A stretch of DNA of 7,447 nt from JAGOTN01 sp964538345 (GCA_964538345.1 CAZIFF010000027.1:1-7447), one strand, 5' to 3'; positions 1 to 5,599 are shown, numbered from the stretch's first letter. The notes: generated by a model not told the origin, from the letters alone. Numbers and translations: made by a program.

Positions 1-200
1 CCCACTCTACGCTTTGCATATTTATGTTCGTGGTGTCGCTTTCGCTACTAAACTTCTGTGAGTTATATAACTTCGGCGCTCATCCTTTAGCCATGGACGC
101 TCATAGCGGAAATGCCCGAGGCGGAATACAAATGCGCTTGACCCAGTCCGCCTGAATACAGGCGGACTATCCCACCCATTCGCGCGCATGGATGCACTCC
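1..200. other. Intergenic spacer downstream of the three-gene operon
   Basis: No reading frame here looks like a gene on either strand. The spacer is clearly richer in G+C than the operon that follows. It holds a 12-bp palindrome AGTTATATAACT at 61-72, a strong hairpin at 145-168, and a 9-bp CGCGCGCAT at 181-189 that recurs at 3881-3889 beyond the other end of the operon. No U-tract terminator for the operon is visible, so the transcript may end at the 145-168 stem or run beyond the window. Confidence 0.5.
145..168. repeat. Perfect 10-bp inverted repeat (hairpin)
   Basis: The arms AGTCCGCCTG and CAGGCGGACT pair perfectly around the loop AATA. The hairpin lies 33 bases past the stop codon of the last operon gene (minus strand). 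It is not followed by a T run on either strand, so it is not a standard intrinsic terminator. It could still stabilise the 3' end of the operon mRNA. Confidence 0.6.
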
Positions 201-1295
201 CTAGTTAATCCAAATATTTATATCTATTTTTTCCCCAACAATTTGCTCAAAGTAAGTTGCTCCAATAGCAATACCAACCGAGGTTAGATTTAAATGCTTT
301 AAATTTTTATCCCAAATCTCAAAAACTTTTTTCCCAACATCAACCTTATCTTCAATTTCTTTTCTTACCTCTCCAGTAGATTTAATCTTATTTTCAAATA
401 GACTCTTTATCTTAGTTCCAATATCAGGTTCAATGGATTCTTTTTTAATGTAATCCTCAATAGAATTTTTATTTCTAAATCGGATAAACAAGTTTTCCTT
501 TTCATTTTTACCAATAACTTTTACCTTTAAATCTTCGGGGAGTGAAAGATTGTTAATTTCTTCTTCGTTTATATCGTTCTGAAATAGAAAGGAATATTCT
601 TGTTGATAAATCTGATCAAGATTCCATGACCCTATTCCAATACTTCCACATCCTGCGTATTCTATGTGTTGAAATTGAGAATCTGTATTATTAAAATCTA
701 TAAAGGGAGAAATGTTTTTTACAAAATAATTTTTAAACGCCTCCCAAGAGTTAATGTTCAAAAAAGAAACATATCTTAATAAATAACAAAGTGTAATAAT
801 TTTTAATTGATCAGAGGTAATTTTGCCAATAGTAGTAATTGCTTCATTGTATACAATATTCTTTAATTCCTCTTTTCCACTTTGATCATTTTTTATACGG
901 TTTATAACTAAGTCTGCTAATACTGCTCTAAGTTCAGGATTCTGTTTACGTCCGCTAATAGTTGCAGCTTCCAATAAAGCCATTTGTGTATCTGGTTCTT
1001 TTAGTTTTAAAATTTCTTCTTCGGGTAGAGTAGATAATTTCTCTTTAAGAATATTTCCAAACTCTTGAGTTCTAAGTCGGTATTCTTCTTTTGCCTCATT
1101 TTTAAAAACCATTAATCTTTGGTCAATAACTGATTCGACTAAATCTTTTGCCTCTGTATAAGAAAGTCCTTGATAAATAATTGCTTTATCAATTTTATTT
1201 TCTATATCTTGCTTTATTTTAACTGTCGGTGAGTTAATCTTTTCAGACTTTATAGTTAAATTGCCGATCAAATTTTTAAACCATGATAAATCCAT
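201..1295 (-). CDS. LPO_1073/Vpar_1526-like family protein, function unknown
   Basis: This 364-residue protein is the third gene of the minus-strand operon. From memory, without a search, several segments match the LPO_1073/Vpar_1526 family: GLSYTEAKDL (43-52), PDTQMALLEAA (101-111), LADLVINRI (126-134), IVYNEAI (147-153), ITSDQLKIITLCYLLRY (159-175), and a C-terminal LTSVGIAIGA...INIWI block (337-363). A glycine-rich YAGCGSIGIGSW lies at 213-224. No membrane segment or signal peptide is evident, so it is probably cytoplasmic. The family has no established biochemical function that I know of. The ATG lies 3 bases after the upstream gene's stop codon. An AAGGA-like ribosome site sits in the last codons of that gene, which points to translational coupling. 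The gene is much A+T richer than the flanking spacer. Confidence 0.8.
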   Translation of the reverse strand: MDLSWFKNLIGNLTIKSEKINSPTVKIKQDIENKIDKAIIYQGLSYTEAKDLVESVIDQRLMVFKNEAKEEYRLRTQEFGNILKEKLSTLPEEEILKLKEPDTQMALLEAATISGRKQNPELRAVLADLVINRIKNDQSGKEELKNIVYNEAITTIGKITSDQLKIITLCYLLRYVSFLNINSWEAFKNYFVKNISPFIDFNNTDSQFQHIEYAGCGSIGIGSWNLDQIYQQEYSFLFQNDINEEEINNLSLPEDLKVKVIGKNEKENLFIRFRNKNSIEDYIKKESIEPDIGTKIKSLFENKIKSTGEVRKEIEDKVDVGKKVFEIWDKNLKHLNLTSVGIAIGATYFEQIVGEKIDINIWIN

Positions 1296-1298
1296 AAA

Positions 1299-2903
1299 TT
1301 ATTCCTTATTCTGACCAAATGTATTATATATCTCTTTATTTTCATCAACAGGCTTAGGGACGATATGCCCATTTTCCTCAACAAAAACAATTTTCCCTTC
1401 CGCAGAAATTGTTGGTTTATTTGGAGCAATTACTGTGGCACCAGTCATTTTAGAAAAAGATGAAGCAAAACTGTTTTCTTTACCGGTATCACAAGAAAGA
1501 AACAGGAAGTTTGGATTTTCATCAAAAACTGAAGTAATAGCATTAATGCGGTCAGTAGTTAAATCTTTTTCCTCTGCGATATCTTTCTGACTTCCACCTA
1601 GTAACATACTTTTTCCCTCATCAGCACCATGTGCATTGATTATACCAAAAGATATTTTGTTTTGTTTGCCGTATCTTTCATCCAGTTTTTTCAAGCGACG
1701 AAATAAACCAAACGCATTTTGAAACTCAAAAAACCGTAAAGCTACGTTGTTTTGTTTCAAAAAAGCAAAATTTAAAAATTCTTCTTCATTTGCAAGAGCA
1801 TCTATCGAATTTTCATGAGAGGTGGCAAAAACTCCATATTTGAGGTCGCTATCTCGTTGGTCGAATTGGTCGATCAATACTTCAACAGGATATTTACCAA
1901 ACAAGGCAATACCAAATTCATCGAAAAGAATTCGTACAGATCCTGGCCTGCTATCCTCAAGTTCATTCATCTTTTCTAGATGCCTTTCTGTTATTAACTC
2001 ACTTATCTCTTTTTCATTTGTAAACCAAGGATTAAATATGTCTTGTGTATTTAAGTTGAATTTTTTCAAAAAAGTATCAAAATAAGCAAAACATTTTTCT
2101 TGTATATTTTTATTTTTTTCTGCAAGTTGTATTGTTTTAATAATAAATTCCTGTGCGTCTTTGCGGGTATGTTTTTCAAAATAATCATCGGTAGTAATCG
2201 GTGAATTAACAACATTTAATTCTTCATCCAGCTTCTTGTTTAGTAGGTCAAAAACTTCTTCTTGATTTTTTGAAGCATTAGGAGTGGATACTTTATTTAA
2301 AAGAGAAGGATGCCAAAACTCCAAGATATTTTCTTCATTGTTAAGTAGAGCGCCATAATGATGTTTAAAACTGTTTAAAAAATCTTCTTTTGAATTCTCA
2401 AAATGAGAGTCTCTCATTGAAGGATGTCCGGTATCAAAGAAGTCGAGAAGCTCTTGGTTAATTTTCAATAATTTATTTTTGTTATTTTCGATCTCAGTGT
2501 TTGAAGAATTTTGCTTCTCAATGTCTTTGTTAATTGATCGCATAACCCCCTTTAAACTTTCCATTGTTTTGTTTGTAAAATCCTTTACTAAATCAGTCTC
2601 ACTTACATAATTTTTATTCAAAAGTGAAATTGAGTGAAAAAGAACATTGTCAGTAATTTCCTTTGTTTTTTCAGATTTCAATAAAACTTCTTTATAAAGA
2701 TTTTCCATATCATCTACGGAATATTTTTTAGATTCCTTTAAAAAACTAGAAATGGTATTTCTTGCTTCATCAATAGAAATTTTATTTTCACTAAGTTCAA
2801 TAAATACATTAAAAATTTTTCTGCCATTTTGCACAAAATTAGAAAAATTCTTAATTTTTTCTTGATCTAAATTATTTTCATTTTTAAAAAATTGTTCAGT
2901 CAT
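1299..2903 (-). CDS. Putative caspase/CHAT-like cysteine peptidase with helical N-terminal region
   Basis: This 534-residue protein has two parts. Residues 1 to about 320 are charged and mostly helical, with no recognised domain. Residues about 350-520 resemble a clan CD (caspase-hemoglobinase fold) domain: a first strand at YGVFATSHENSIDAL (356-370), a helix at 395-412, a strand SFGIINAHG with the candidate catalytic His425, and 46 residues later FLFLSCDTG with the candidate nucleophile Cys471. The following GATVIAPNKPT (488-498) is the usual strand/turn after the Cys in CHAT-type and similar domains. Enzyme activity and substrate are inferred. The ATG is 14 bases after the stop of 2918-3829 and has no obvious Shine-Dalgarno. 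Only 3 bases separate its stop from the next start, so the three genes should be co-transcribed. It could be a self-processing or partner-cleaving effector, or a structural relative. Confidence 0.75.
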   Translation of the reverse strand: MTEQFFKNENNLDQEKIKNFSNFVQNGRKIFNVFIELSENKISIDEARNTISSFLKESKKYSVDDMENLYKEVLLKSEKTKEITDNVLFHSISLLNKNYVSETDLVKDFTNKTMESLKGVMRSINKDIEKQNSSNTEIENNKNKLLKINQELLDFFDTGHPSMRDSHFENSKEDFLNSFKHHYGALLNNEENILEFWHPSLLNKVSTPNASKNQEEVFDLLNKKLDEELNVVNSPITTDDYFEKHTRKDAQEFIIKTIQLAEKNKNIQEKCFAYFDTFLKKFNLNTQDIFNPWFTNEKEISELITERHLEKMNELEDSRPGSVRILFDEFGIALFGKYPVEVLIDQFDQRDSDLKYGVFATSHENSIDALANEEEFLNFAFLKQNNVALRFFEFQNAFGLFRRLKKLDERYGKQNKISFGIINAHGADEGKSMLLGGSQKDIAEEKDLTTDRINAITSVFDENPNFLFLSCDTGKENSFASSFSKMTGATVIAPNKPTISAEGKIVFVEENGHIVPKPVDENKEIYNTFGQNKE

Positions 2904-2917
2904 AATTAATTATTGAA

Positions 2918-3829
2918 TCATTTGACATTAAGATAGTCTTGCAATCTACTAGCTTTTAATCTTATAAAAGAAGTAACTTCGCTAATTTTACCTGCCACAT
3001 TTGAGATAAATTGCCCAAACTCTTTTCTCTCCTCCTCGCTCTTTATTTTTGATGGTAAATTACGAAGAGATGCTTCTATTTGACTAAACTTCATAGCATC
3101 GTCATGCAGAGCATCCAAATTATCTTTCAACCCATTTTTTGCAAAAGATTCAGCGGAAATTACAATTTTAGATAACTTCAATTTTAAATCATCCATGTCT
3201 GAAAAATCTTCCAGTCCAGATGCAATTATTTTAAAACCAAAAGAATCTTCATTGCCAACCATTTTTCGTAATGTTTGAGATAACTCTTCCAAACTATTTT
3301 TAAGAAATTTTTCCTCAAGACGACCTTGCTCAAGATTCTCACTTTTCACAACTTCTTGCTTTTTTGTTTCAGAATTTAATTTATTTTCCAAATCACTTTG
3401 TATCTTAAGAAGATATGGCAATCTTTCTTTTTTAATATCAAGAGATGGAATATCAGTCGTTGGCTCCATTCCAAGTTTTTGTCTTAATTCGTTAAGTTTG
3501 TTTGCCGTCTCTTCAATTACTGATTTTACTTTTTCAACCTCTGTATCAATTTTTTCCTTTTCTTTATTTAATTTTTCTACACTAGAAATATCACCTACGC
3601 GGTAATAATACTGGTCATTAAATGGTTTTGCTAAATCTTTGTATTTATCAATATTGCCAACTTTTTCACGGAGAGTAGACATTTCAGCTACTTTGTCAGT
3701 AGCTTCCTGTTTTTCTGTATCGGGCAAACTTTCTTGTTCTTTTAAAATTTCATTATGCAACTTAACAGCCTCTTGTCTTTCTAAGGCAAGATTTTTTTCT
3801 TGATTTGGTTGCGAAAATGATTCGTTCAT
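2918..3829 (-). CDS. Coiled-coil hypothetical protein, first gene of operon
   Basis: I do not recognise a named family in this 303-residue protein. It is rich in Lys and Glu and strongly helical. Predicted coiled-coil stretches lie at about 82-118 and 135-190, and a helical C-terminal domain at about 205-298. No signal peptide, membrane span or catalytic motif is visible. The frame stays open for 20 more codons upstream, to an ATG at 3887-3889. That stretch runs into G+C-rich spacer, and the hydrophilic sequence begins at the ATG at 3827-3829, so I chose the latter. An extended -10 box ends 10 bases before this ATG, which suggests a nearly leaderless mRNA. As the first gene of an operon with a caspase-like protein, it may be a scaffold, sensor or protease substrate. 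That role is inference only. Confidence 0.75.
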   Translation of the reverse strand: MNESFSQPNQEKNLALERQEAVKLHNEILKEQESLPDTEKQEATDKVAEMSTLREKVGNIDKYKDLAKPFNDQYYYRVGDISSVEKLNKEKEKIDTEVEKVKSVIEETANKLNELRQKLGMEPTTDIPSLDIKKERLPYLLKIQSDLENKLNSETKKQEVVKSENLEQGRLEEKFLKNSLEELSQTLRKMVGNEDSFGFKIIASGLEDFSDMDDLKLKLSKIVISAESFAKNGLKDNLDALHDDAMKFSQIEASLRNLPSKIKSEEERKEFGQFISNVAGKISEVTSFIRLKASRLQDYLNVK

Positions 3830-3839
3830 AAGCAAATTT

Positions 3840-3848
3840 ATTTTAGCA
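3840..3848 (-). promoter_or_regulatory. Candidate extended -10 promoter of the three-gene operon
   Basis: On the minus strand this reads TGCTAAAAT, an extended -10 box (TGnTAnnnT type). Transcription would begin about 4-5 bases before the ATG at 3829, giving an almost leaderless mRNA. That agrees with the absence of a Shine-Dalgarno sequence. No convincing -35 box is visible. Confidence 0.4.
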
Positions 3849-3962
3849 TTTTTAGAGTATTTTTTCCATTCCCAAAGCCCCGCGCGCATTCCTCCCCAGA
3901 CCCCTCCTGCACGCGAAAACCCAATCCGAAACCCCGCCGAATTTCAAAAAATTAGTAGCCGA

Positions 3963-4006
3963 GGTTTTGCGAAATCCTTTCCCCAGAAAGATGCTTTCGC
4001 AAAACC
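3963..4006. repeat. Long hairpin with nested inner stem
   Basis: The 12-bp arms GGTTTTGCGAAA (3963-3974) and TTTCGCAAAACC (3995-4006) pair perfectly. Their 20-base loop itself contains CTTTC/GAAAG (3977-3981 with 3986-3990) around CCCA. No T run follows on either strand, so it is not a classical terminator. It lies upstream of the operon's promoter side. Confidence 0.6.
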
Positions 4007-4021
4007 GAGTCCGCATTGTAT

Positions 4022-4094
4022 TCGCATATCCGTACTTTCCCTTTGGGAAAGCTCCACGCTTCGCGTGGAGGCGCTTCAGCGCACGGATGTGCGA
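4022..4094. repeat. Cloverleaf inverted-repeat element (four-way junction)
   Basis: The outer stem pairs 4022-4033 with 4083-4094: 12 pairs, one of them G-T. It encloses three hairpins with no unpaired bases between them: 4035-4041 with 4045-4051 (7 bp, loop TTT), 4052-4059 with 4063-4070 (8 bp, loop TTC), and 4071-4074 with 4079-4082 (4 bp, loop TTCA). Only A4034 is unpaired in the junction. There is no anticodon arm, TTCGA loop or CCA end, so it is not a tRNA. It could fold as RNA or extrude as DNA. It may be a REP/BIME-like or small mobile palindromic element. Confidence 0.7.
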
Positions 4095-4106
4095 TTAGTC
4101 ATTTGT

Positions 4107-4136
4107 TTGGAAAAAAGTTCGCGCAAATGATATAAT
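4107..4136 (+). promoter_or_regulatory. Sigma-70-type promoter with extended -10
   Basis: The -10 is a perfect TATAAT (4131-4136) preceded by TGA, an extended -10. A candidate -35 TTGGAA lies at 4107-4112 with an 18-base spacer. Transcription would start near 4143, directly into the hairpin at 4140-4191. No plus-strand protein gene follows before the convergent gene 4431-4826, so the product is more likely an RNA. Confidence 0.6.
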
Positions 4137-4138
4137 TA
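4114..4138 (+). repeat. 25-base promoter-core repeat, copy 1
   Basis: This 25-base block starts AAAGTTCG and ends AATTA. It recurs at 5017-5041 with 22 of 25 bases identical, and all three differences are transitions. It includes the extended -10 of the plus-strand promoter. Each copy is preceded by a CGATYAGTCA motif and followed by a strong hairpin. Confidence 0.65.
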
Positions 4139-4139
4139 C

Positions 4140-4191
4140 TTCACCACGACAAAAAATCCCAATTACTTGGGATTTTTTGCTACGTGGTGAA
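4140..4191. repeat. Long two-part hairpin at the predicted RNA 5' end
   Basis: The outer arms TTCACCACG and CGTGGTGAA (9 bp; 4140-4148 with 4183-4191) enclose AAAAAATCCCAA/TTGGGATTTTTT (12 bp; 4151-4162 with 4167-4178, loop TTAC). The inner stem with its T run resembles a bidirectional intrinsic terminator, but the T run is inside the stem. It begins at the predicted start site of the 4107-4136 promoter. It could be an early terminator or a 5' stabilising structure of a small RNA. Confidence 0.6.
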
Positions 4192-4413
4192 GGCGCAGTG
4201 TTGCATTTTGGAACACTATGACAAAATGCCACGAGCAGGGTGAAAAAGTGTGGGACACTTTTGCAAGACCTTTTGCGATAGATTGTGAGCTTGCGAAACT
4301 ATATATCCAAAAGGTGTACAGAATCTGTAAGATTCGCGAGATTTTTCTACTGAAAAATACTTGTGACCACAAAATAAAAAAACAATCAGTGGTCATAAGA
4401 CATGATTGTTTTT
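4142..4413 (+). ncRNA. Candidate structured non-coding RNA, unknown class
   Basis: A strong promoter lies just upstream and an intrinsic terminator at the end; between them there is no credible gene. Possible stems fill the region: 4140-4191 (two-part hairpin), 4197-4202/4212-4217, 4203-4210/4222-4229, 4244-4251/4255-4262, 4263-4267/4290-4294, 4268-4274/4309-4315, 4321-4325/4331-4335 and 4361-4370/4389-4398. Several are interleaved (a-b-a'-b'), meaning pseudoknots or alternative folds. It lacks the tRNA-like end of tmRNA and the conserved core of RNase P RNA. Transcription is inferred. Confidence 0.35.
4378..4413 (-). terminator. Bidirectional intrinsic terminator between the RNA region and 4431-4826
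   Basis: The arms AAAAACAATCA (4378-4388) and TGATTGTTTTT (4403-4413) pair perfectly around a 14-base loop, with T runs on both strands. It would end the minus-strand gene 4431-4826, 18 bases past its stop, and also any plus-strand RNA from 4143. The loop contains the 3' arm of a competing stem (4361-4370 with 4389-4398). Confidence 0.7.
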
Positions 4414-4430
4414 GTTTGTAGAAGTATAAT

Positions 4431-4826
4431 TTATGCTTCTACTTTACGGAAGTCGATGTGTTCAAAATCGACTTCTTGAAAGGTGAGCTGGGTCGTTGAC
4501 TGACCCAATGTTTCTGCGGTCGCCCGCAGAGTTTCTTTTACTGCTTCCTTGTATTTATCAAGGGCAGTATATTGGGGGTTACATTCCCCTGAAATGAATA
4601 CAGTGACTTCCCCGCCTTCAGGGCAGCCCCAGTCTTGGTTATACACCGTCACGCTTGGGATAATCACAGCCGAAACATAAACCTCTGTGTCTTTAAAAAT
4701 TTTACCGGCGGCGTTTTGCCACGCTTTACCTGCAATTTTTAATGCTGACTCTAAATCAACATTGGTGTTATTATGGCTGTAGCCTGCGAGAACACCAAGA
4801 CTCGCAAAAAATTTTATACTTTTCAT
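4431..4826 (-). CDS. Hypothetical protein, 131 residues
   Basis: I do not recognise the family. The protein has an N-terminal helix (about 24-42, SALKIAGKAWQNAAGKIF) and two strands: VYVSAVIIPSVTVY (about 49-62) and EVTVFISGEC (about 73-82). A helix follows (about 89-107, LDKYKEAVKETLRATAETLG), then a last strand, QLTFQEVDFEHI (113-124). The helix-strand end, with LG-QSTTQLTFQEV, faintly recalls tautomerase-type folds, but no catalytic N-terminal proline is present and I do not claim that function. It is probably cytoplasmic, with no signal peptide. The start ATG has a clear GGAGT ribosome site 6 bases upstream. The gene stands alone, with its own TTGACA promoter, an 88-base leader and a terminator at 4378-4413. 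Its G+C content is higher than that of the 201-3829 operon. Confidence 0.75.
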   Translation of the reverse strand: MKSIKFFASLGVLAGYSHNNTNVDLESALKIAGKAWQNAAGKIFKDTEVYVSAVIIPSVTVYNQDWGCPEGGEVTVFISGECNPQYTALDKYKEAVKETLRATAETLGQSTTQLTFQEVDFEHIDFRKVEA

Positions 4827-4830
4827 TTTT

Positions 4831-4848
4831 ACTCCGATTTTATGGAGT
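4831..4848 (-). promoter_or_regulatory. Ribosome site of 4431-4826 within a small hairpin
   Basis: In the minus-strand leader ACTCC is followed, after ATAAAATC, by GGAGT, the Shine-Dalgarno of the gene. The two 5-base arms are perfectly complementary, so a hairpin could hide the ribosome site. The stem is short, and its effect on translation is an inference. Confidence 0.45.
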
Positions 4849-4912
4849 TTCTATATACCAATCATGATATACACAAATTCCACAAAATTGGAAGAAAAAC
4901 ATCTTTAAAAGA

Positions 4913-4926
4913 ACTATTATAATAGT
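4913..4926. promoter_or_regulatory. 14-bp palindrome overlapping the -10 of 4431-4826 (possible operator)
   Basis: ACTATTATAATAGT is a perfect palindrome covering most of the TACTAT -10 box and an alternative TATAAT on the minus strand. Its position fits a repressor operator. Since it is wholly A+T-rich around a -10 box, chance palindromy is also possible. Confidence 0.35.
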
Positions 4927-4950
4927 AGCATAAATATATTATAATGTCAA
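4922..4950 (-). promoter_or_regulatory. Promoter of 4431-4826
   Basis: On the minus strand, a perfect -35 TTGACA (4945-4950) is followed after 17 bases by TACTAT (4922-4927). Transcription would start near 4915, giving a leader of about 88 bases. The leader also contains a TTCCA/TGGAA stem (4878-4893) and the ribosome-site hairpin. Confidence 0.65.
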
Positions 4951-5016
4951 GTTGAATACCTGATCACTCTTTGCACATAAACCCAGTCCCACCTCAGATC
5001 CATTACACGATCAGTC

Positions 5017-5041
5017 AAAGTTCGTGCAGATGATACAATTA
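5017..5041 (+). repeat. 25-base promoter-core repeat, copy 2
   Basis: This is the second copy of the block at 4114-4138 (22 of 25 identical). Its -10 reads TGATACAAT, an extended -10 with one change from TATAAT. A plus-strand transcript would start near 5047, read into the 5059-5085 hairpin and then, if not stopped, run antisense to 5100-5543. Confidence 0.6.
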
Positions 5042-5050
5042 GTCTCACAA

Positions 5051-5085
5051 AATAAAAAAAATGGGATATATTATATATCCCATTT
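5051..5085 (-). terminator. Intrinsic terminator of 5100-5543
   Basis: The arms AAATGGGATATA (5059-5070) and TATATCCCATTT (5074-5085) pair perfectly around a 3-base loop. On the minus strand the stem runs into a T-rich tract (5052-5061), 15 bases after the gene's stop codon. Confidence 0.75.
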
Positions 5086-5099
5086 CTAAAGAAGCATTC

Positions 5100-5543
5100 T
5101 TATTTCTTCAAAACATCAGCGATTTTTGATAGATACGCTGAAAATTCTTCAAGAGATTGCCAGTAACCTTCTGCAGCAAAACGTTGATTCAAAGGCTCCT
5201 TATGCATTTTTTCCCATGCAAATCTTGGTGTTGTATTTTCACCTCGATCATCAAGTACATGAAGAGAAAAGTGTATATGTCCTGAATTTGTAATTTCACA
5301 TTTAAGCATTTTAGACCCAACAGTATCACCTGTTGGAAATTCAACGCTCACAGAATCTAGTCCATTGTAGTTGATAATAGTTTCCTGCCAACACTCTTCA
5401 GATAACGATACACCATGCTCGTGCTTTAATATGAGGGTCACTATTTTTCTAAAAGACAGTATACTCACAGCAAAGATGTATCGAATTTCACTCTGTGCCT
5501 TACTGTAATCAAAAATCTCAGGTAATTTCATTGAAGTTTCCAT
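5100..5543 (-). CDS. Hypothetical protein, 147 residues
   Basis: I do not recognise the family. The sequence suggests an alpha/beta protein: a helical N-terminal half with a hydrophobic stretch YIFAVSILSFRKIVTLIL (about 22-39), strands around SVSVEFP (64-70), KMLKCEITNSG (78-88) and HIHFSLHVLDD (89-99), then a C-terminal helical segment with aromatic residues (FAAEGYWQSLEEFSAYL, 122-138). The hydrophobic stretch contains charged residues (RK) and is probably a buried helix rather than a membrane span. The start could be the ATG at 5543 or the one four codons later; neither has a good ribosome site. The first is nearer the predicted start of transcription. A consensus promoter and a strong terminator frame it as a single-gene unit. 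Confidence 0.72.
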   Translation of the reverse strand: METSMKLPEIFDYSKAQSEIRYIFAVSILSFRKIVTLILKHEHGVSLSEECWQETIINYNGLDSVSVEFPTGDTVGSKMLKCEITNSGHIHFSLHVLDDRGENTTPRFAWEKMHKEPLNQRFAAEGYWQSLEEFSAYLSKIADVLKK

Positions 5544-5570
5544 TTTTCTAAAAAGCTTTTTTCCGAAAAT

Positions 5571-5599
5571 ATAATATCAACTATTTATATGTTTGTCAA
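5571..5599 (-). promoter_or_regulatory. Promoter of 5100-5543
   Basis: On the minus strand a perfect TTGACA (5594-5599) lies 17 bases from TATTAT (5571-5576), close to the sigma-70 consensus. Transcription would start near 5564, leaving a leader of about 21 bases that contains the palindrome AAAAAGCTTTTT. It is divergent from the promoter of 5653-6510. Confidence 0.75.

Larger units (their letters stand above)
3890..4430. other. Gene-poor, structure-rich spacer
   Basis: This 541-base stretch has no credible protein gene. It contains, in order, a G+C-rich tract, a 12-bp hairpin with an inner stem (3963-4006), a cloverleaf of four stems (4022-4094), a plus-strand promoter (4107-4136), a long two-part hairpin (4140-4191), a run of interleaved inverted repeats (4197-4335), and a bidirectional terminator (4378-4413). 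The second half may be one non-coding RNA. Confidence 0.6.

Noticed and set aside
1822..2085. Plus-strand reading frame of 87 codons
   Set aside because: It is antisense to the caspase-like gene, with serine-rich sequence typical of a shadow frame and no promoter or ribosome site.
3830..3889. Upstream extension of the coiled-coil protein to an ATG at 3889
   Set aside because: The extension enters G+C-rich spacer, overlaps the likely promoter, and adds residues unlike the rest of the protein.
4022..4094. Cloverleaf as a tRNA gene
   Set aside because: The loops have only 3-4 bases, there is no anticodon loop, no TTCGA loop and no GG in a D loop.
4163..4396. Minus-strand reading frame of 77 codons
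   Set aside because: It begins inside the terminator and ends inside the 4140-4191 hairpin. It lies downstream of the terminator of 4431-4826, with no promoter of its own.
4142..4413. tmRNA or RNase P RNA
   Set aside because: There is no tRNA-like end, no tag reading frame and no conserved RNase P core. An ACAGAATC string near 4318 recalls an RNase P element, but nothing else fits.
4218..4421. Plus-strand reading frame of 67 codons in the structured region
   Set aside because: It has no real ribosome site, its last codons run through the terminator stem and T run at 4378-4413 so the mRNA would end before the stop, and the region is full of inverted repeats. A structured RNA explains it better.
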